A stretch of DNA of 64,000 nt from G965230065 sp965230065 (GTDB lineage Bacteria > Bacteroidota > Bacteroidia > Cytophagales > Cyclobacteriaceae). Positions 8,353-16,986 of the stretch are shown one piece after another. Position 1 is the stretch's first letter; the number at the start of each line of letters is the position of its first letter. The notes under the pieces were generated by a model that saw nothing but the letters and a program-made list of their open reading frames with translations, did not search any database and had not been told where the DNA came from. Where the stretch lies: assembly GCA_965230065.1 (NCBI GenBank), contig OZ245942.1, positions 4,216,001-4,280,000 on the forward strand, given 5' to 3'. A program made the position numbers and the translations under genes.

Positions 8353-11300
8353 TTACATAATATCCTCCCCCTTCATCTGCGCTAAAAAGCTTACCAAATC
8401 CCTGATTTCTTTTTTGGACAGGAAGTTTTTCATATTGGGCATGCTGGAAGGAGCATTGGTCTGCTTCACAATTTCAGATTTTTGTATCACCGTTTCGGGC
8501 TGGTCACCTACTTTGAGTACCAGCTCGGTATCGTTCTCTTCCTGAACGGTGCCGCTCAAAGTATTTCCGTCTTCCAGCTCTATGGTAACAATGCCATAGC
8601 CCGGGGCAATGCGCGCGCTTGGGTCAATCAGGGCTTCCAGGATTTGCTGGCGGCTCAGTCTGTCGCCAATGCCATTGAGGCGAGGACCTACATTGCTGCC
8701 ATAATCATCAATGGCATGGCAGCGCATACATTGTGCCGCCTGGTTCCGGAACATAATGGTTCTTGCCTTATCGGGGTCGCCACCATATAACAAACCCTGA
8801 TCAGCAGCAGCCAGCTCGTCTTCAGAAAAGTTAGCCTGAATGCCTTCCAGTTTGTTTTTCAGTTCAGCAGAATGCGTGCTGTCCACGGCTTCTTCCAGCT
8901 CCAGGAATATTTCCGGAGGCAGGCTTTTGTTTTCCATTTTTGTGAGCAGCACATCAAAAGTTGCCTGTGTGTTTTCTGCCGGAAGCATGCCAAGTGTTAA
9001 CAAAGCAGCTTGTTTTTCTTCGGTTGTCCGCTTTTCAATCACTTCAGATAGTAAGGAAACCATGAAATCGTTGGGCAGATCCGTTTTGTTCAACAGGTCA
9101 AGGCCGGCTACGCGTACACTTTTTTCACGGTCAGAAAGGGCTTGTTCAATGGCCTGGTCTATTTGCTCGTCTTCCATGGCTGCCAAAGCTTGCAGAGCTT
9201 GTATTCGTACTTCGGGGGCACGGTCATTTTTCAGTCTTGCAAATAGCTGAGGAGAAGCTTCTTCAATCCTGAGTTTGCCCATGGCTTTCACCGCACTCAA
9301 TCGCAAATCTTTTTCCCTATGAGAAGATAAGCGGATGAGAGGGGCAGTACCTACCTCAATTAATTCAGAAGGGTTGCGTTCAATCAGCCCACGGTACCGC
9401 CCATCTACCCGGTCCAGTACAGAAGGCTTCGCCCAGGTACTGAGTGCGTCAATGGCTTCAGCCCGCATTTCAACCGGAGCGCCTTCACGCATGGCATAGT
9501 CTATCAGGTTTTGCATGGCTTCTTCATTGCCTACCCGCAGGTTGGCATTGATGGAACGGCGGATGAGTGGCTCCTGGGTAAAACGAGGATTTCTCAATAC
9601 ATCACCCAAAGCAGGCAGGGCAGGCTCAATAGAAAAGTCGTCGTTAATGGCCCGGGCAGCTTCTGTAACAATATATTCGTCCTCATCCTTCAGGAAGTTA
9701 GCGATACCAGGGTGACTCATACGACGCAAAGCCAGTACAGCACCCATACGCACAGCACGGGAAGGATGATCGGATAAAGCAACCACTGGATCAGCTTTTC
9801 CTATCCTGGCCAAAGCCAGGCTGGTGGCATGGCGGAGGTAGGCATCTTCATCATTATTCGCTTCAATTACAGCAATAATATCATCAATAGCTGGTTCATA
9901 TTCAATTCTTCCCAAAGCCTCGGCAGCGAAGAAACGGGCACGGATGTAATCGTCTTGCAACAAGGGCATTATAGCCTCACCAGCTTCTGCGTACCGAACA
10001 TCACCCAGCCATTTGGCAGCCTGTGCCCTGATTTCAGGGTCGTTGTCCTGTAACAAGGGAAGCAATGCCTGTGCATATTTTGAGTCCTGCCGGGCCAGTT
10101 GGCTAATGCCCCAAATACCATGAATACGGGCGAGTTGATGGGCTGTTTGCTCAATACTTTGTTGGAAAATTGCTGCGCCTTCTTCTCCTCTTTTGGCGAG
10201 TTCAAACTGTGCTTTTTGCCGTACCCGCATGTCAGGGTTTTTCAGGATTTCGCCCAGTTTACTACTTTCATACTGGGTAAAGTCATCAGCCAGTAAAGCT
10301 TTGGTTTGTTGGCGTTCCGTCCAGGAAGCCCCGGCGGGGTCGTCCAGTTTCCAGATGCGGCCATAGTCTTTGGTATTCCAGCCTTCTATCCAGTCGCCTA
10401 AATACATGGCGCCATCCGGGCCGAAATCAATCCCTGTTGCCAGCACATTGCCTAAAATCTTTTCATGTTCGCCCAGCTCAAAGGTGGCGCCTTTCGGATT
10501 CAGTTTAAAAGCATGAACACCTGAGCGGGCCGGGTTGCCCACAAACTCTACAATAAAGAATGTGTTTTTCCATTTCGGGCTAAGGGCAGTACCCGGGTTG
10601 TACAACATGCCGGTGGGGCCATTCACGAAGTTGATAATACAAGGTGTGATGTAGGCAGCCTGTCCTTCAAACCTGGGCTTGTACAAACCTTCATCCATCC
10701 ACACCTTGTATGCATTGTTATCAGGGTCGCGGTATTTGCCAAACTGCCAGTTGATGCGCCAGCCGGTATCCGAGCCGTTTACGATATACACCAGCCGTTC
10801 GCTTTCGCCCCGGTGGTCTCCGTCGTTATCTTGGCTGATGAGGTTGCCGTATTCATCAAATACAAACTCGTGGGTATTGCGCACGCCCATGGCATAAACT
10901 TCAAAATCGCTTCCGTCTGGATTGGACCTTACGATTACACCCCGGTTAGGGTATTTCCACTCTTTGCCGTCGGGGCCTTTGCCATTGAAGCCAATATCGC
11001 CAATGCCCCAATATATCTTACCATCCGGTCCCATTTCCAGGCCAGACATGCCGTGCCCACCGAAACCGATATGTATACCATAACCATGAGAAATAGAAGT
11101 TTTTTCGTCGGCAATGCCATCCCCGTTTTTATCTTTAATCCGCCACATGTCGGGACCTACGCCCACAAATAAGTCATCTTCGTGGCTTAATAATGCTCCG
11201 GCCACATCGGTTACTTCATCGTTAAAGTCATCTACCATGAGTTGGGAGAAGTCTGCCACGCCATCGCCGTTGGTATCTTCCAGTCGGTATACGTTTTCTT

Positions 11301-11799
11301 TTTCTACCGTCATGTCGCGCCAGTCGTGCGAACCATCGCCGTTGAGGTCTGCCAGCCATTCATTTTTATCACTGTTTTCGGGTGATAAAGTTTTGTGCAG
11401 AAAAGCCCGTTTATCTTCTATGGTTTGCAGTTGGATAGATTCAATTTCCCAATCCTGATGCCCGCGGATGTCGAACTCCGAGTTTTTCGGGCGATTGGTG
11501 CGGGTATAATATACGCGTCCCTGGTCATCAATATCCAGGGCGATGGGGTCGGCTACCAGGGAGTCTATGCCCCAGAGTTTGAGGGTAAGTCCTTCGGCCA
11601 GTTCGGGAGTAACGGTAGCACCGATAGAATCTGCCAGTGCGACCGCCCTTTCGGGGTTCATTTTATTGATTCGTAAATCTACCGGGGGAGATTGCTGGCA
11701 TCCGCAGATACAAAAAACAGCAAGGAAAGTAGATATCCAGACGGGCTGTAAAATTTTCAATTTTGTCATTAAAGTTGCTTTTAATTTCAAGGGATTCAT
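8353..11799 (-). CDS. PVC-type heme-binding lipoprotein: beta-propeller, HEAT repeats, cytochrome c
   Basis: A protein of 1,148 residues. A lipobox (CICGC near residue 34) makes it a lipoprotein. Residues about 45-480 form a sugar-dehydrogenase-like beta-propeller with repeated D-x-[DN]-G-D-G loops and blades such as FGGHGMSGLEMGPDGKIYWG. Residues about 520-960 are HEAT-like helical repeats (for example EIRAQAAKWLGDVRYAEAGE). The C-terminus is a cytochrome c module with CMRCH (C1024, C1027, H1028) and a Met-rich end. This architecture is the membrane-bound dehydrogenase plus HEAT plus heme protein first noted in Planctomycetes and Verrucomicrobia and common in Cytophagales. The expected role is periplasmic oxidation of a sugar or related compound with electrons passed to the heme; the substrate is unknown. 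A start ten codons later (ATG at 11769) is possible. Confidence 0.85.
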   Translation of the reverse strand: MNPLKLKATLMTKLKILQPVWISTFLAVFCICGCQQSPPVDLRINKMNPERAVALADSIGATVTPELAEGLTLKLWGIDSLVADPIALDIDDQGRVYYTRTNRPKNSEFDIRGHQDWEIESIQLQTIEDKRAFLHKTLSPENSDKNEWLADLNGDGSHDWRDMTVEKENVYRLEDTNGDGVADFSQLMVDDFNDEVTDVAGALLSHEDDLFVGVGPDMWRIKDKNGDGIADEKTSISHGYGIHIGFGGHGMSGLEMGPDGKIYWGIGDIGFNGKGPDGKEWKYPNRGVIVRSNPDGSDFEVYAMGVRNTHEFVFDEYGNLISQDNDGDHRGESERLVYIVNGSDTGWRINWQFGKYRDPDNNAYKVWMDEGLYKPRFEGQAAYITPCIINFVNGPTGMLYNPGTALSPKWKNTFFIVEFVGNPARSGVHAFKLNPKGATFELGEHEKILGNVLATGIDFGPDGAMYLGDWIEGWNTKDYGRIWKLDDPAGASWTERQQTKALLADDFTQYESSKLGEILKNPDMRVRQKAQFELAKRGEEGAAIFQQSIEQTAHQLARIHGIWGISQLARQDSKYAQALLPLLQDNDPEIRAQAAKWLGDVRYAEAGEAIMPLLQDDYIRARFFAAEALGRIEYEPAIDDIIAVIEANNDEDAYLRHATSLALARIGKADPVVALSDHPSRAVRMGAVLALRRMSHPGIANFLKDEDEYIVTEAARAINDDFSIEPALPALGDVLRNPRFTQEPLIRRSINANLRVGNEEAMQNLIDYAMREGAPVEMRAEAIDALSTWAKPSVLDRVDGRYRGLIERNPSELIEVGTAPLIRLSSHREKDLRLSAVKAMGKLRIEEASPQLFARLKNDRAPEVRIQALQALAAMEDEQIDQAIEQALSDREKSVRVAGLDLLNKTDLPNDFMVSLLSEVIEKRTTEEKQAALLTLGMLPAENTQATFDVLLTKMENKSLPPEIFLELEEAVDSTHSAELKNKLEGIQANFSEDELAAADQGLLYGGDPDKARTIMFRNQAAQCMRCHAIDDYGSNVGPRLNGIGDRLSRQQILEALIDPSARIAPGYGIVTIELEDGNTLSGTVQEENDTELVLKVGDQPETVIQKSEIVKQTNAPSSMPNMKNFLSKKEIRDLVSFLAQMKGEDIM

Positions 11800-12017
11800 T
11801 CAGAATAGCCCCAAAAATATCATTTATTTCAATGGTTTCAGCACAATTTCCTCAGAAATTATGATATGATAGGGTAGAAGGGGGAGCGGTTAAACGTGTA
11901 TGGGGCTGTATTAAAAAGTTTGAGGTGATGTTACTGATGATTAACCCAATTCTTTCTATTGCGGGCTGTGAACAAAGCCAGTACTCACTGTCGGCCGTCA
12001 GCCTTCTATGCAATATT

Positions 12018-13307
12018 TCAATAAACCCACTCATCAAAGAAAAAATCTAAATCTCTTCCGGCCACCTCTTCTATGGTATTTTGGAACTCCAGTGTTGTCA
12101 CCGATTTATCAAAGTACTTCATACTGTAATGTCTAATGCCGCTCCAAAATATCTGGTCCCCAATTTCTTTTCTTAGTAGATGTAATACATAAGCTCCTTT
12201 AAAGTAAACAATGTTTCGGTCGTCCCTTGAAGGATTTGACCAATCTTCAAAAACTAATGGCTTATCCTTATTTCGGTTTTTGATATCTTGATAAACGTTG
12301 AAATACGAGTTTATATCAGAATTATATTTTTCCTTGCCAAACCGGTATTCGTTATAGGCGGCAGACATATAGGTCACTATTGCTTCATTTAGCCAAAAGT
12401 GGTTCCAGTTTTTACAGGTAACCCGATTACCCCACCATTGATGTGCCAGTTCATGCGATATTAGGTTTGTTTCTGTGCTGTCCTCTAAAACAAGTTTTCC
12501 ATAGGTTTCCTTTAGTATGGAAAAGCCAGACATTTCCTGATAATGATTTCCTATAAGAATTTGTGAATAAGTAGGTTGTCCATAGTCAATTCCTGACTTT
12601 TCCTCAAAAAAAGAGAGCATTTTTGCAGATTCCCTGAATATTTTTTTTAGTTCAATGAGTGAATAATTGCTGGCATAGTTGATAATTTTCGTTTTGTCAG
12701 TAGAAATTTCGAGCTTATCAAAGTTACCAATCACAAATCCATATGTATAGGCAGGAGACTCATAACTTTGACTCCACTGATACAAAACTTTTCCAGCTTT
12801 CTCTTCCCTTTTTATTAACCGGCCATTGGCAATGCAATCTTTTCCTTTAGGAGTGATGATATTCATATTAATTTTAGCTCTATCATGAGGAGCATTATGG
12901 CAAACCATCCAATGATCGGTAAAATAAACCGTATAGGCTTGTCCAGGTTCCGTACTGAACAATAGCCCTCTGCTTGGGTTCCCATGATAGCTAATGGAGA
13001 TTTCGTTTTCAAGTTCTCTTTTTTCTGTAAGTTCAATTATTAAGTCATTATCTTTTTTTCTATAGGTATTAACATTGCTGCCAGTAACCTGATCAATTTG
13101 AAGATTCCCTGAATTAAGGGATATTGAATTTTCACCCGGCCCAAGTTGGAATTTAATTACCACAGAACCTGTGATATATTTATTAGCAATATCAGGCTCT
13201 ATGGTAAGATTATAGCTTAAAATATTTAGTTGTGATCCGTAAGAATAAGATTCTTGAACTAAGAACCCCAGTAGCGTAAAAATAAGAACCAATCTTTGTA
13301 TGTACAT
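12018..13307 (-). CDS. M1-family (gluzincin) metallopeptidase, short form
   Basis: A protein of 429 residues with a signal peptide ending near residue 23. An N-terminal beta domain (about 25-200) resembles the aminopeptidase N saddle. The catalytic domain has HELAHQWWGN (H285, E286, H289) and the third ligand in NEAIVTYMS about 20 residues on. The chain ends at DLDFFFDEWVY, where the M1 catalytic domain normally finishes, so the C-terminal domains of full-length aminopeptidase N (often over 800 residues) are absent. The GAMEN exopeptidase motif is not recognisable; the equivalent place reads YQEMSGF. Substrate preference may therefore differ from classical aminopeptidases. It appears to be a single-gene unit. 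Family call is firm, function inferred. Confidence 0.88.
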   Translation of the reverse strand: MYIQRLVLIFTLLGFLVQESYSYGSQLNILSYNLTIEPDIANKYITGSVVIKFQLGPGENSISLNSGNLQIDQVTGSNVNTYRKKDNDLIIELTEKRELENEISISYHGNPSRGLLFSTEPGQAYTVYFTDHWMVCHNAPHDRAKINMNIITPKGKDCIANGRLIKREEKAGKVLYQWSQSYESPAYTYGFVIGNFDKLEISTDKTKIINYASNYSLIELKKIFRESAKMLSFFEEKSGIDYGQPTYSQILIGNHYQEMSGFSILKETYGKLVLEDSTETNLISHELAHQWWGNRVTCKNWNHFWLNEAIVTYMSAAYNEYRFGKEKYNSDINSYFNVYQDIKNRNKDKPLVFEDWSNPSRDDRNIVYFKGAYVLHLLRKEIGDQIFWSGIRHYSMKYFDKSVTTLEFQNTIEEVAGRDLDFFFDEWVY

Positions 13308-13599
13308 TTCTTTATTGTATTACACTGTAAAAGAGATAACTTCTGAATAAGGAGCATTTATGCATTTTATTTACTTCATTAAACAAGTGACAATATAAGG
13401 TTTCTCTGAAATTATTGACAACCGGTTCAAAATAATGCCTGCTTCAGAGCCGGGCCTCCTGCATAGGAATCCTGCCCAAGGCGAACAAGTCCTGGTATTT
13501 ATCGGAGGGTGGTTGGGAATTGCATTGATATCGATAACGCTTACTATAACCGATGGCCTTGCCAGCGGCTGTGCATTGCGTGGTGCGATAATGCCAGGC
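13308..13599. other. Gene-free stretch, nothing recognised
   Basis: This holds the leader of the peptidase gene on the left and a GC-richer segment (13430-13600) on the right. Neither strand of the GC-richer part gives a protein I recognise. It may be debris from the rearrangement that damaged the neighbouring DUF5615 gene. Confidence 0.4.
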
Positions 13600-13812
13600 T
13601 TACATTTCTCTTTTAATAAATGTTGTTGAACCCTGATCTAACTCAATCATAAACCCTCCACTTGAATTTAATTTCTGTATTGCTTGAAGATTTTCAGAAA
13701 TTACATCTATCAAAATGGAGGTAGATATATTTACATGAATAGTTTCGATTTCTAATGATCTGAGATGTTTTACTATTTTGTAAGAAATATGAACATCACA
13801 GAGAAACTTCAT
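13600..13812 (-). pseudogene. DUF5615 PIN-like gene remnant with the middle deleted
   Basis: Reading from an ATG at 13812, the first 28 residues (MKFLCDVHISYKIVKHLRS, then IETIHVN) match the start of DUF5615 PIN-like proteins, which are toxin-like putative nucleases of about 110-120 residues. The reading then jumps without a frame change to what looks like the family's C-terminal end (LIDVISENLQAIQKLNSSGG ... MIELDQGS) and stops at residue 70. The central block, with the acidic residues of the KD(A/S)DF region, is missing. It should be inactive. The first 48 bases overlap, head to head, the 5' end of the DUF6261-like gene on the other strand. Family recognition is from memory of related sequences. 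Confidence 0.6.
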
Positions 13813-14325
13813 TATGCTTGGTATACCCACCATCATGACAAAAAACGGAGGGAAGCTGCCGAAGAAGTGATTGCCTGTATTGATAAGTATGGATATAAAC
13901 TGTACAGCCTCAATTACGGTGCAGAAACGGCCGCCCTGAAAAACCTTGCGCATGACCTGCAAACAGACCCTGTGTGCATGGATGCTATTCAGGAGCTGCA
14001 ACTGAAAGATGTGGTGAACGAAATGAAAAATGCCAATGTGCAGTTTGAGAAGCTGTTTATCGAGAGACTTTCGGCATTGAGCCAGGAAGTAATAAAAAGC
14101 ACCAAAGAACGCATAAAAAGTACTACCGAGGCTTACCGCACGCTGGTGCAGCATGTAGATGCCCACGCTACCCTGGCACCCTCTGAAGTATATGATGCCT
14201 TCACCAGTCACCTGAATGAGAATATTGAGCATTTTAACCAGGTGGTGGAAAGAAGGAAAAACGGGCAGGAAGCTGAAGTGGATGAAGCTGTTTCTGGTGG
14301 ACAGGAAGAGGTAACCGCTGAGTAG
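13765..14325 (+). CDS. DUF6261-like protein, apparently N-terminally shortened
   Basis: A protein of 186 residues, largely helical. The pattern KKRREAAEEVIACIDKYGYK, then ETAALKNLAHDLQ, then NVQFEKLFIERLSAL and a closing VYDAFTSHLNENIEHFNQV resembles the C-terminal two thirds of DUF6261 proteins (about 230-250 residues). These are common in Bacteroidota and have no known role. The usual first 60-90 residues are absent. Its first 16 codons lie over the start of a broken DUF5615 gene on the opposite strand, so the gene may have lost its true 5' end in a rearrangement. A start at 13789 is equally possible. The last 20 residues are Glu-rich and probably disordered. Confidence 0.6.
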   Translation: MFYYFVRNMNITEKLHYAWYTHHHDKKRREAAEEVIACIDKYGYKLYSLNYGAETAALKNLAHDLQTDPVCMDAIQELQLKDVVNEMKNANVQFEKLFIERLSALSQEVIKSTKERIKSTTEAYRTLVQHVDAHATLAPSEVYDAFTSHLNENIEHFNQVVERRKNGQEAEVDEAVSGGQEEVTAE

Positions 14326-14352
14326 TCCTTGGTTGATTAGTCCATAGTAGGG

Positions 14353-14399
14353 TAGTCCATAGTCCACAGTGCATACTGAAGTCTGTGGACTATGGACTA
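14353..14399. repeat. 17-bp perfect hairpin between convergent genes
   Basis: TAGTCCATAGTCCACAG at 14353-14369 is exactly mirrored at 14383-14399 with a 13-nt loop. Partial copies of the same word (AGTCCATAGT, AGTCCATAG) occur just upstream at 14338-14362. It sits between the ends of the DUF6261-like gene and the VCBS lipoprotein gene. It probably acts as a two-way structured terminator or belongs to a dispersed repeat family. Confidence 0.8.
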
Positions 14400-14417
14400 A
14401 AAACTAGAAACTTTCAA

Positions 14418-15671
14418 CTAATTTTCTCCTTCCAGCATATTCTCCAACAGGAAGTATTGAGTGGCTTCGTGGTCGGGGTAGCGGAAGATGTCGTAGTCTC
14501 CGTCTTTGTCATAGTCGGCTACTTGTCCGTTATAGATGCCATCTTCTGTTAATACCATGGGCACCCAGGTTTGGTAGTTGTCTTCGCTTAATAATACGTA
14601 AACCCCATAGTTTTCGAAGCCCAGGTTAACGGCCCGGCCTTTGTTGATGCCTGCGAGCACGTCGTAATCGCCGTCCTGGTCAAAATCATATACCTGCAGG
14701 GTGTGGCAGGCCGGAATGCTGTCCATGATGACGTTTTCTGTCCAGGAACCGTCTTCAGCCTGTTGGTACCAGGAGAGGGGATAACCGGCACGCTCAGAAT
14801 GGCTGATGAATATTTCTGATTTTCCGTTCCCGTCCAGGTCTTTCAGGTAAGCTTTGGTGCCGTTCCTTGACCAGTCGCCTTCCTGGGTATTCCATTTTTC
14901 GTCCAGGTTTTCAGTTTGCCATTCAGTGGTTAAGTCCTGGCCTGGGTTGTAAAAAATATGCGCATTGGCTACAATATCCGTAAAACCATCGCCATCTACA
15001 TCGCCAATGCCCATGCCTTCGTGCAGGTTGTTATAGTTCTCAAGGTACTGTACGCGCTCCCACTTACCTTTATCTTCTTGCTGAAAAATGCTCAGGGTAT
15101 TGGTATCAAATGTCAGGAGGGCAATGTCCATCTTCTGATCCTGGTTAAAGTCGGCAAAGTTTACGTCTTTTACGGCGTCGGGCACACTACCGATGGCATG
15201 GGCTTCCCAGGAAGGGTTTTCGTACCAGAACAACTCAGCCGGGGCGCCAGCATCTTCCCATTCGCCGGGGTGTTTTACGGCAAAAATGTCTACATCCCCG
15301 TCAAAGTCAATGTCGGCGCATTCCAGGTCACCGGCAGCAAACAGGCCTCCGGTGGGCGGGGCTTCGGCAATGATGTGTTTTTGCCAAATACCTTCTGCTT
15401 CGGTGCCTTCATAGTATGCCAAATAGCCTCCCGAAGCATTGTTGTTGATAAATACCAAATCGGTAATATCATCACCGTTGATTTCGGCCGGGCAATGTGC
15501 CCACCAGAACTTGGCCGAGTCGGCAATTTGCCTGCTTTGGAAGCTAAGCTCTTTGGGCGCTTCTTCGGTTGTGGTTTCAGCTTCCTGTTGTTTGCCTGGT
15601 TGACAGGCGAAAAACATTGTTAAGAATAGCAGTGGGAGTATACTGCCCTTTAGCAATTTTATATTATCCAT
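14418..15671 (-). CDS. VCBS/FG-GAP repeat lipoprotein
   Basis: A protein of 417 residues from the ATG at 15671. An upstream in-frame start at 15764 is rejected because it would put 31 extra residues before a clean lipoprotein signal (LPLLFLTMFFAC). The mature chain holds several calcium-binding-type VCBS/FG-GAP blades, each with a D-x-[DN]-x-D-G-x-x-D core: DLECADIDFDGDVDIFAV, GMGIGDVDGDGFTDIVANA, VYDFDQDGDYDVLAGI, VADYDKDGDYDIFRYPD. These make an integrin-alpha-like beta-propeller. It starts 13 nt after a paralogue ends, and both follow a GH5 glucanase, so it may be a surface partner in polysaccharide handling. The precise role is unknown. Confidence 0.85.
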   Translation of the reverse strand: MDNIKLLKGSILPLLFLTMFFACQPGKQQEAETTTEEAPKELSFQSRQIADSAKFWWAHCPAEINGDDITDLVFINNNASGGYLAYYEGTEAEGIWQKHIIAEAPPTGGLFAAGDLECADIDFDGDVDIFAVKHPGEWEDAGAPAELFWYENPSWEAHAIGSVPDAVKDVNFADFNQDQKMDIALLTFDTNTLSIFQQEDKGKWERVQYLENYNNLHEGMGIGDVDGDGFTDIVANAHIFYNPGQDLTTEWQTENLDEKWNTQEGDWSRNGTKAYLKDLDGNGKSEIFISHSERAGYPLSWYQQAEDGSWTENVIMDSIPACHTLQVYDFDQDGDYDVLAGINKGRAVNLGFENYGVYVLLSEDNYQTWVPMVLTEDGIYNGQVADYDKDGDYDIFRYPDHEATQYFLLENMLEGEN

Positions 15672-15684
15672 GATGAAATTAGTT

Positions 15685-16878
15685 TTAGTGTTTATTATTG
15701 CGCCATAAGTGCATCCACTTGTGAAAGTCCCAGCCAGCTCCCACAATGTCCAGGTCGCCGTCACCGTCCAGGTCGGCCAGTTGGGTACCCAGGTGGTTTT
15801 CTTTGCCGGTATCTAAAATCACTTTGGTGAAATTTGCTTTCCCATCATTTTCCCAGAGTTGTAATTCCAGGTTTTCGCCTTTATGCTCAGCGGTGATGAG
15901 GTCAATATCCCCATCGTTGTCCATGTCGGCAATATCCAGGTTGTTCATAGAATATTGCTGCACGATGGTATTCCTTTTCCAGGGTTTTGTTTTGTCTTCA
16001 TTTAGCTGAAACCAGAACAAATGCCCGTCGGGTTCTTTGCCCGGGTACCGCTCTTCAGCAATGATGATTTCAGCCACACCATCCCCGCTTAAGTCTGCAA
16101 CTTCAACCCGGTCAATGGGATGTTCGGAGTGGCCTACCACATGGTCTTTCCAGGGAGCGTTTACGTTGCCTGGGTTTTCAAACCAAACGACGATAGAAGG
16201 TTCATCTTCACCCTTGGGCCGTCGTCCGGCAGCAAGGTCTACATCCCCGTCCCCGTCAATATCCCCGGTACCAATGCCCTCATCAGAGGTATTTGTTCCG
16301 ATGAGGTGAGTATCCCACTGTTCTGTAGCCTGATTTTTTTCAGGTATGACGATGCAATAAACATCCCCATCCCCGGCGATTAACAGTTCCTCGGAGCCAC
16401 CAGGAATAATCTGGGCTTTTTCAAAACCCTGGCTGTTAACGTGTGAAGTAGCCGGAACTTCCGCTACTTTCCTTCTTTTGTATTGCGTGCCTTCTTTGTT
16501 GGTGGCTTCGTACCAGTAAATATGGGGCAGGGCCTGGGCAATGATGTCGGCGAAAGGGTCACCATCTGCATCTACCGCAAAAATGGCATCGGCATTATCT
16601 TCAAGCGCGGTGCGTTTCCAGGGAGCTTCCATGCTTCCGCCCGGGTTATGGTACACGTATTTTCCTGAAACTACATCCAGGTTGCCGTCCCGGTTTACAT
16701 CCCCGAAATCTAAACCGAAATAGCGCAGCCATTCAGGTTCGTCCCAGTCACCCCATTTTTGCTTGGTGCTGTCGATAGGAATATAGGTGAAATCATATTT
16801 ATCCGATGCTTGGGCAAGTGCAGTTTGTGATAAACCGAAACATAGCAAAAGTAAAACAGCGGTGGTTTTTATTTTCAT
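15685..16878 (-). CDS. VCBS/FG-GAP repeat secreted protein
   Basis: A protein of 397 residues with a cleavable signal peptide (LLLLCFGLSQTALAQA). Blades with GLDFGDVNRDGNLDVVSG, GIGTGDIDGDGDVDLAAGRR, NLDIADMDNDGDIDLITAEH and LADLDGDGDLDIVGAGWD indicate a calcium-binding beta-propeller of six or seven blades. No catalytic motif is seen. It is a paralogue of the lipoprotein just downstream, with the same blade logic and the phrase NPG-x-W-x-x-H/K repeated in both, but it lacks a lipobox. It lies 108 nt after the GH5 gene and probably shares its transcript. Such proteins often bind carbohydrates or other proteins; that is inference. Confidence 0.85.
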   Translation of the reverse strand: MKIKTTAVLLLLCFGLSQTALAQASDKYDFTYIPIDSTKQKWGDWDEPEWLRYFGLDFGDVNRDGNLDVVSGKYVYHNPGGSMEAPWKRTALEDNADAIFAVDADGDPFADIIAQALPHIYWYEATNKEGTQYKRRKVAEVPATSHVNSQGFEKAQIIPGGSEELLIAGDGDVYCIVIPEKNQATEQWDTHLIGTNTSDEGIGTGDIDGDGDVDLAAGRRPKGEDEPSIVVWFENPGNVNAPWKDHVVGHSEHPIDRVEVADLSGDGVAEIIIAEERYPGKEPDGHLFWFQLNEDKTKPWKRNTIVQQYSMNNLDIADMDNDGDIDLITAEHKGENLELQLWENDGKANFTKVILDTGKENHLGTQLADLDGDGDLDIVGAGWDFHKWMHLWRNNKH

Positions 16879-16986
16879 ACTTGTTCCAGATAATATTTAA
16901 GATATTTTCTTAATCGTTATTTATTTCCAGAAGAAGGTCGCATACAAGTTACTACCTTATTTTGGATTGAAAAACTTATCCGGTTA

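Noticed and set aside
13435..13629. A 64-residue plus-strand frame
   Set aside because: No family resemblance; it runs into the antisense of the DUF5615 remnant and has no supporting signal.
13600..14367. A 255-residue minus-strand frame
   Set aside because: Only its last 70 codons have family similarity (the DUF5615 remnant). The rest is antisense to the DUF6261-like gene, whose helical, charged protein is far more plausible.
14958..15623. A 221-residue plus-strand frame
   Set aside because: It is antisense to the VCBS lipoprotein gene. Its translation is rich in Cys, Gly and Phe without a known pattern, which is typical of a shadow of VCBS repeats.
15672..15764. An upstream start for the VCBS lipoprotein
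   Set aside because: It would place 31 non-signal residues before a complete lipoprotein signal peptide and would overlap the upstream gene.
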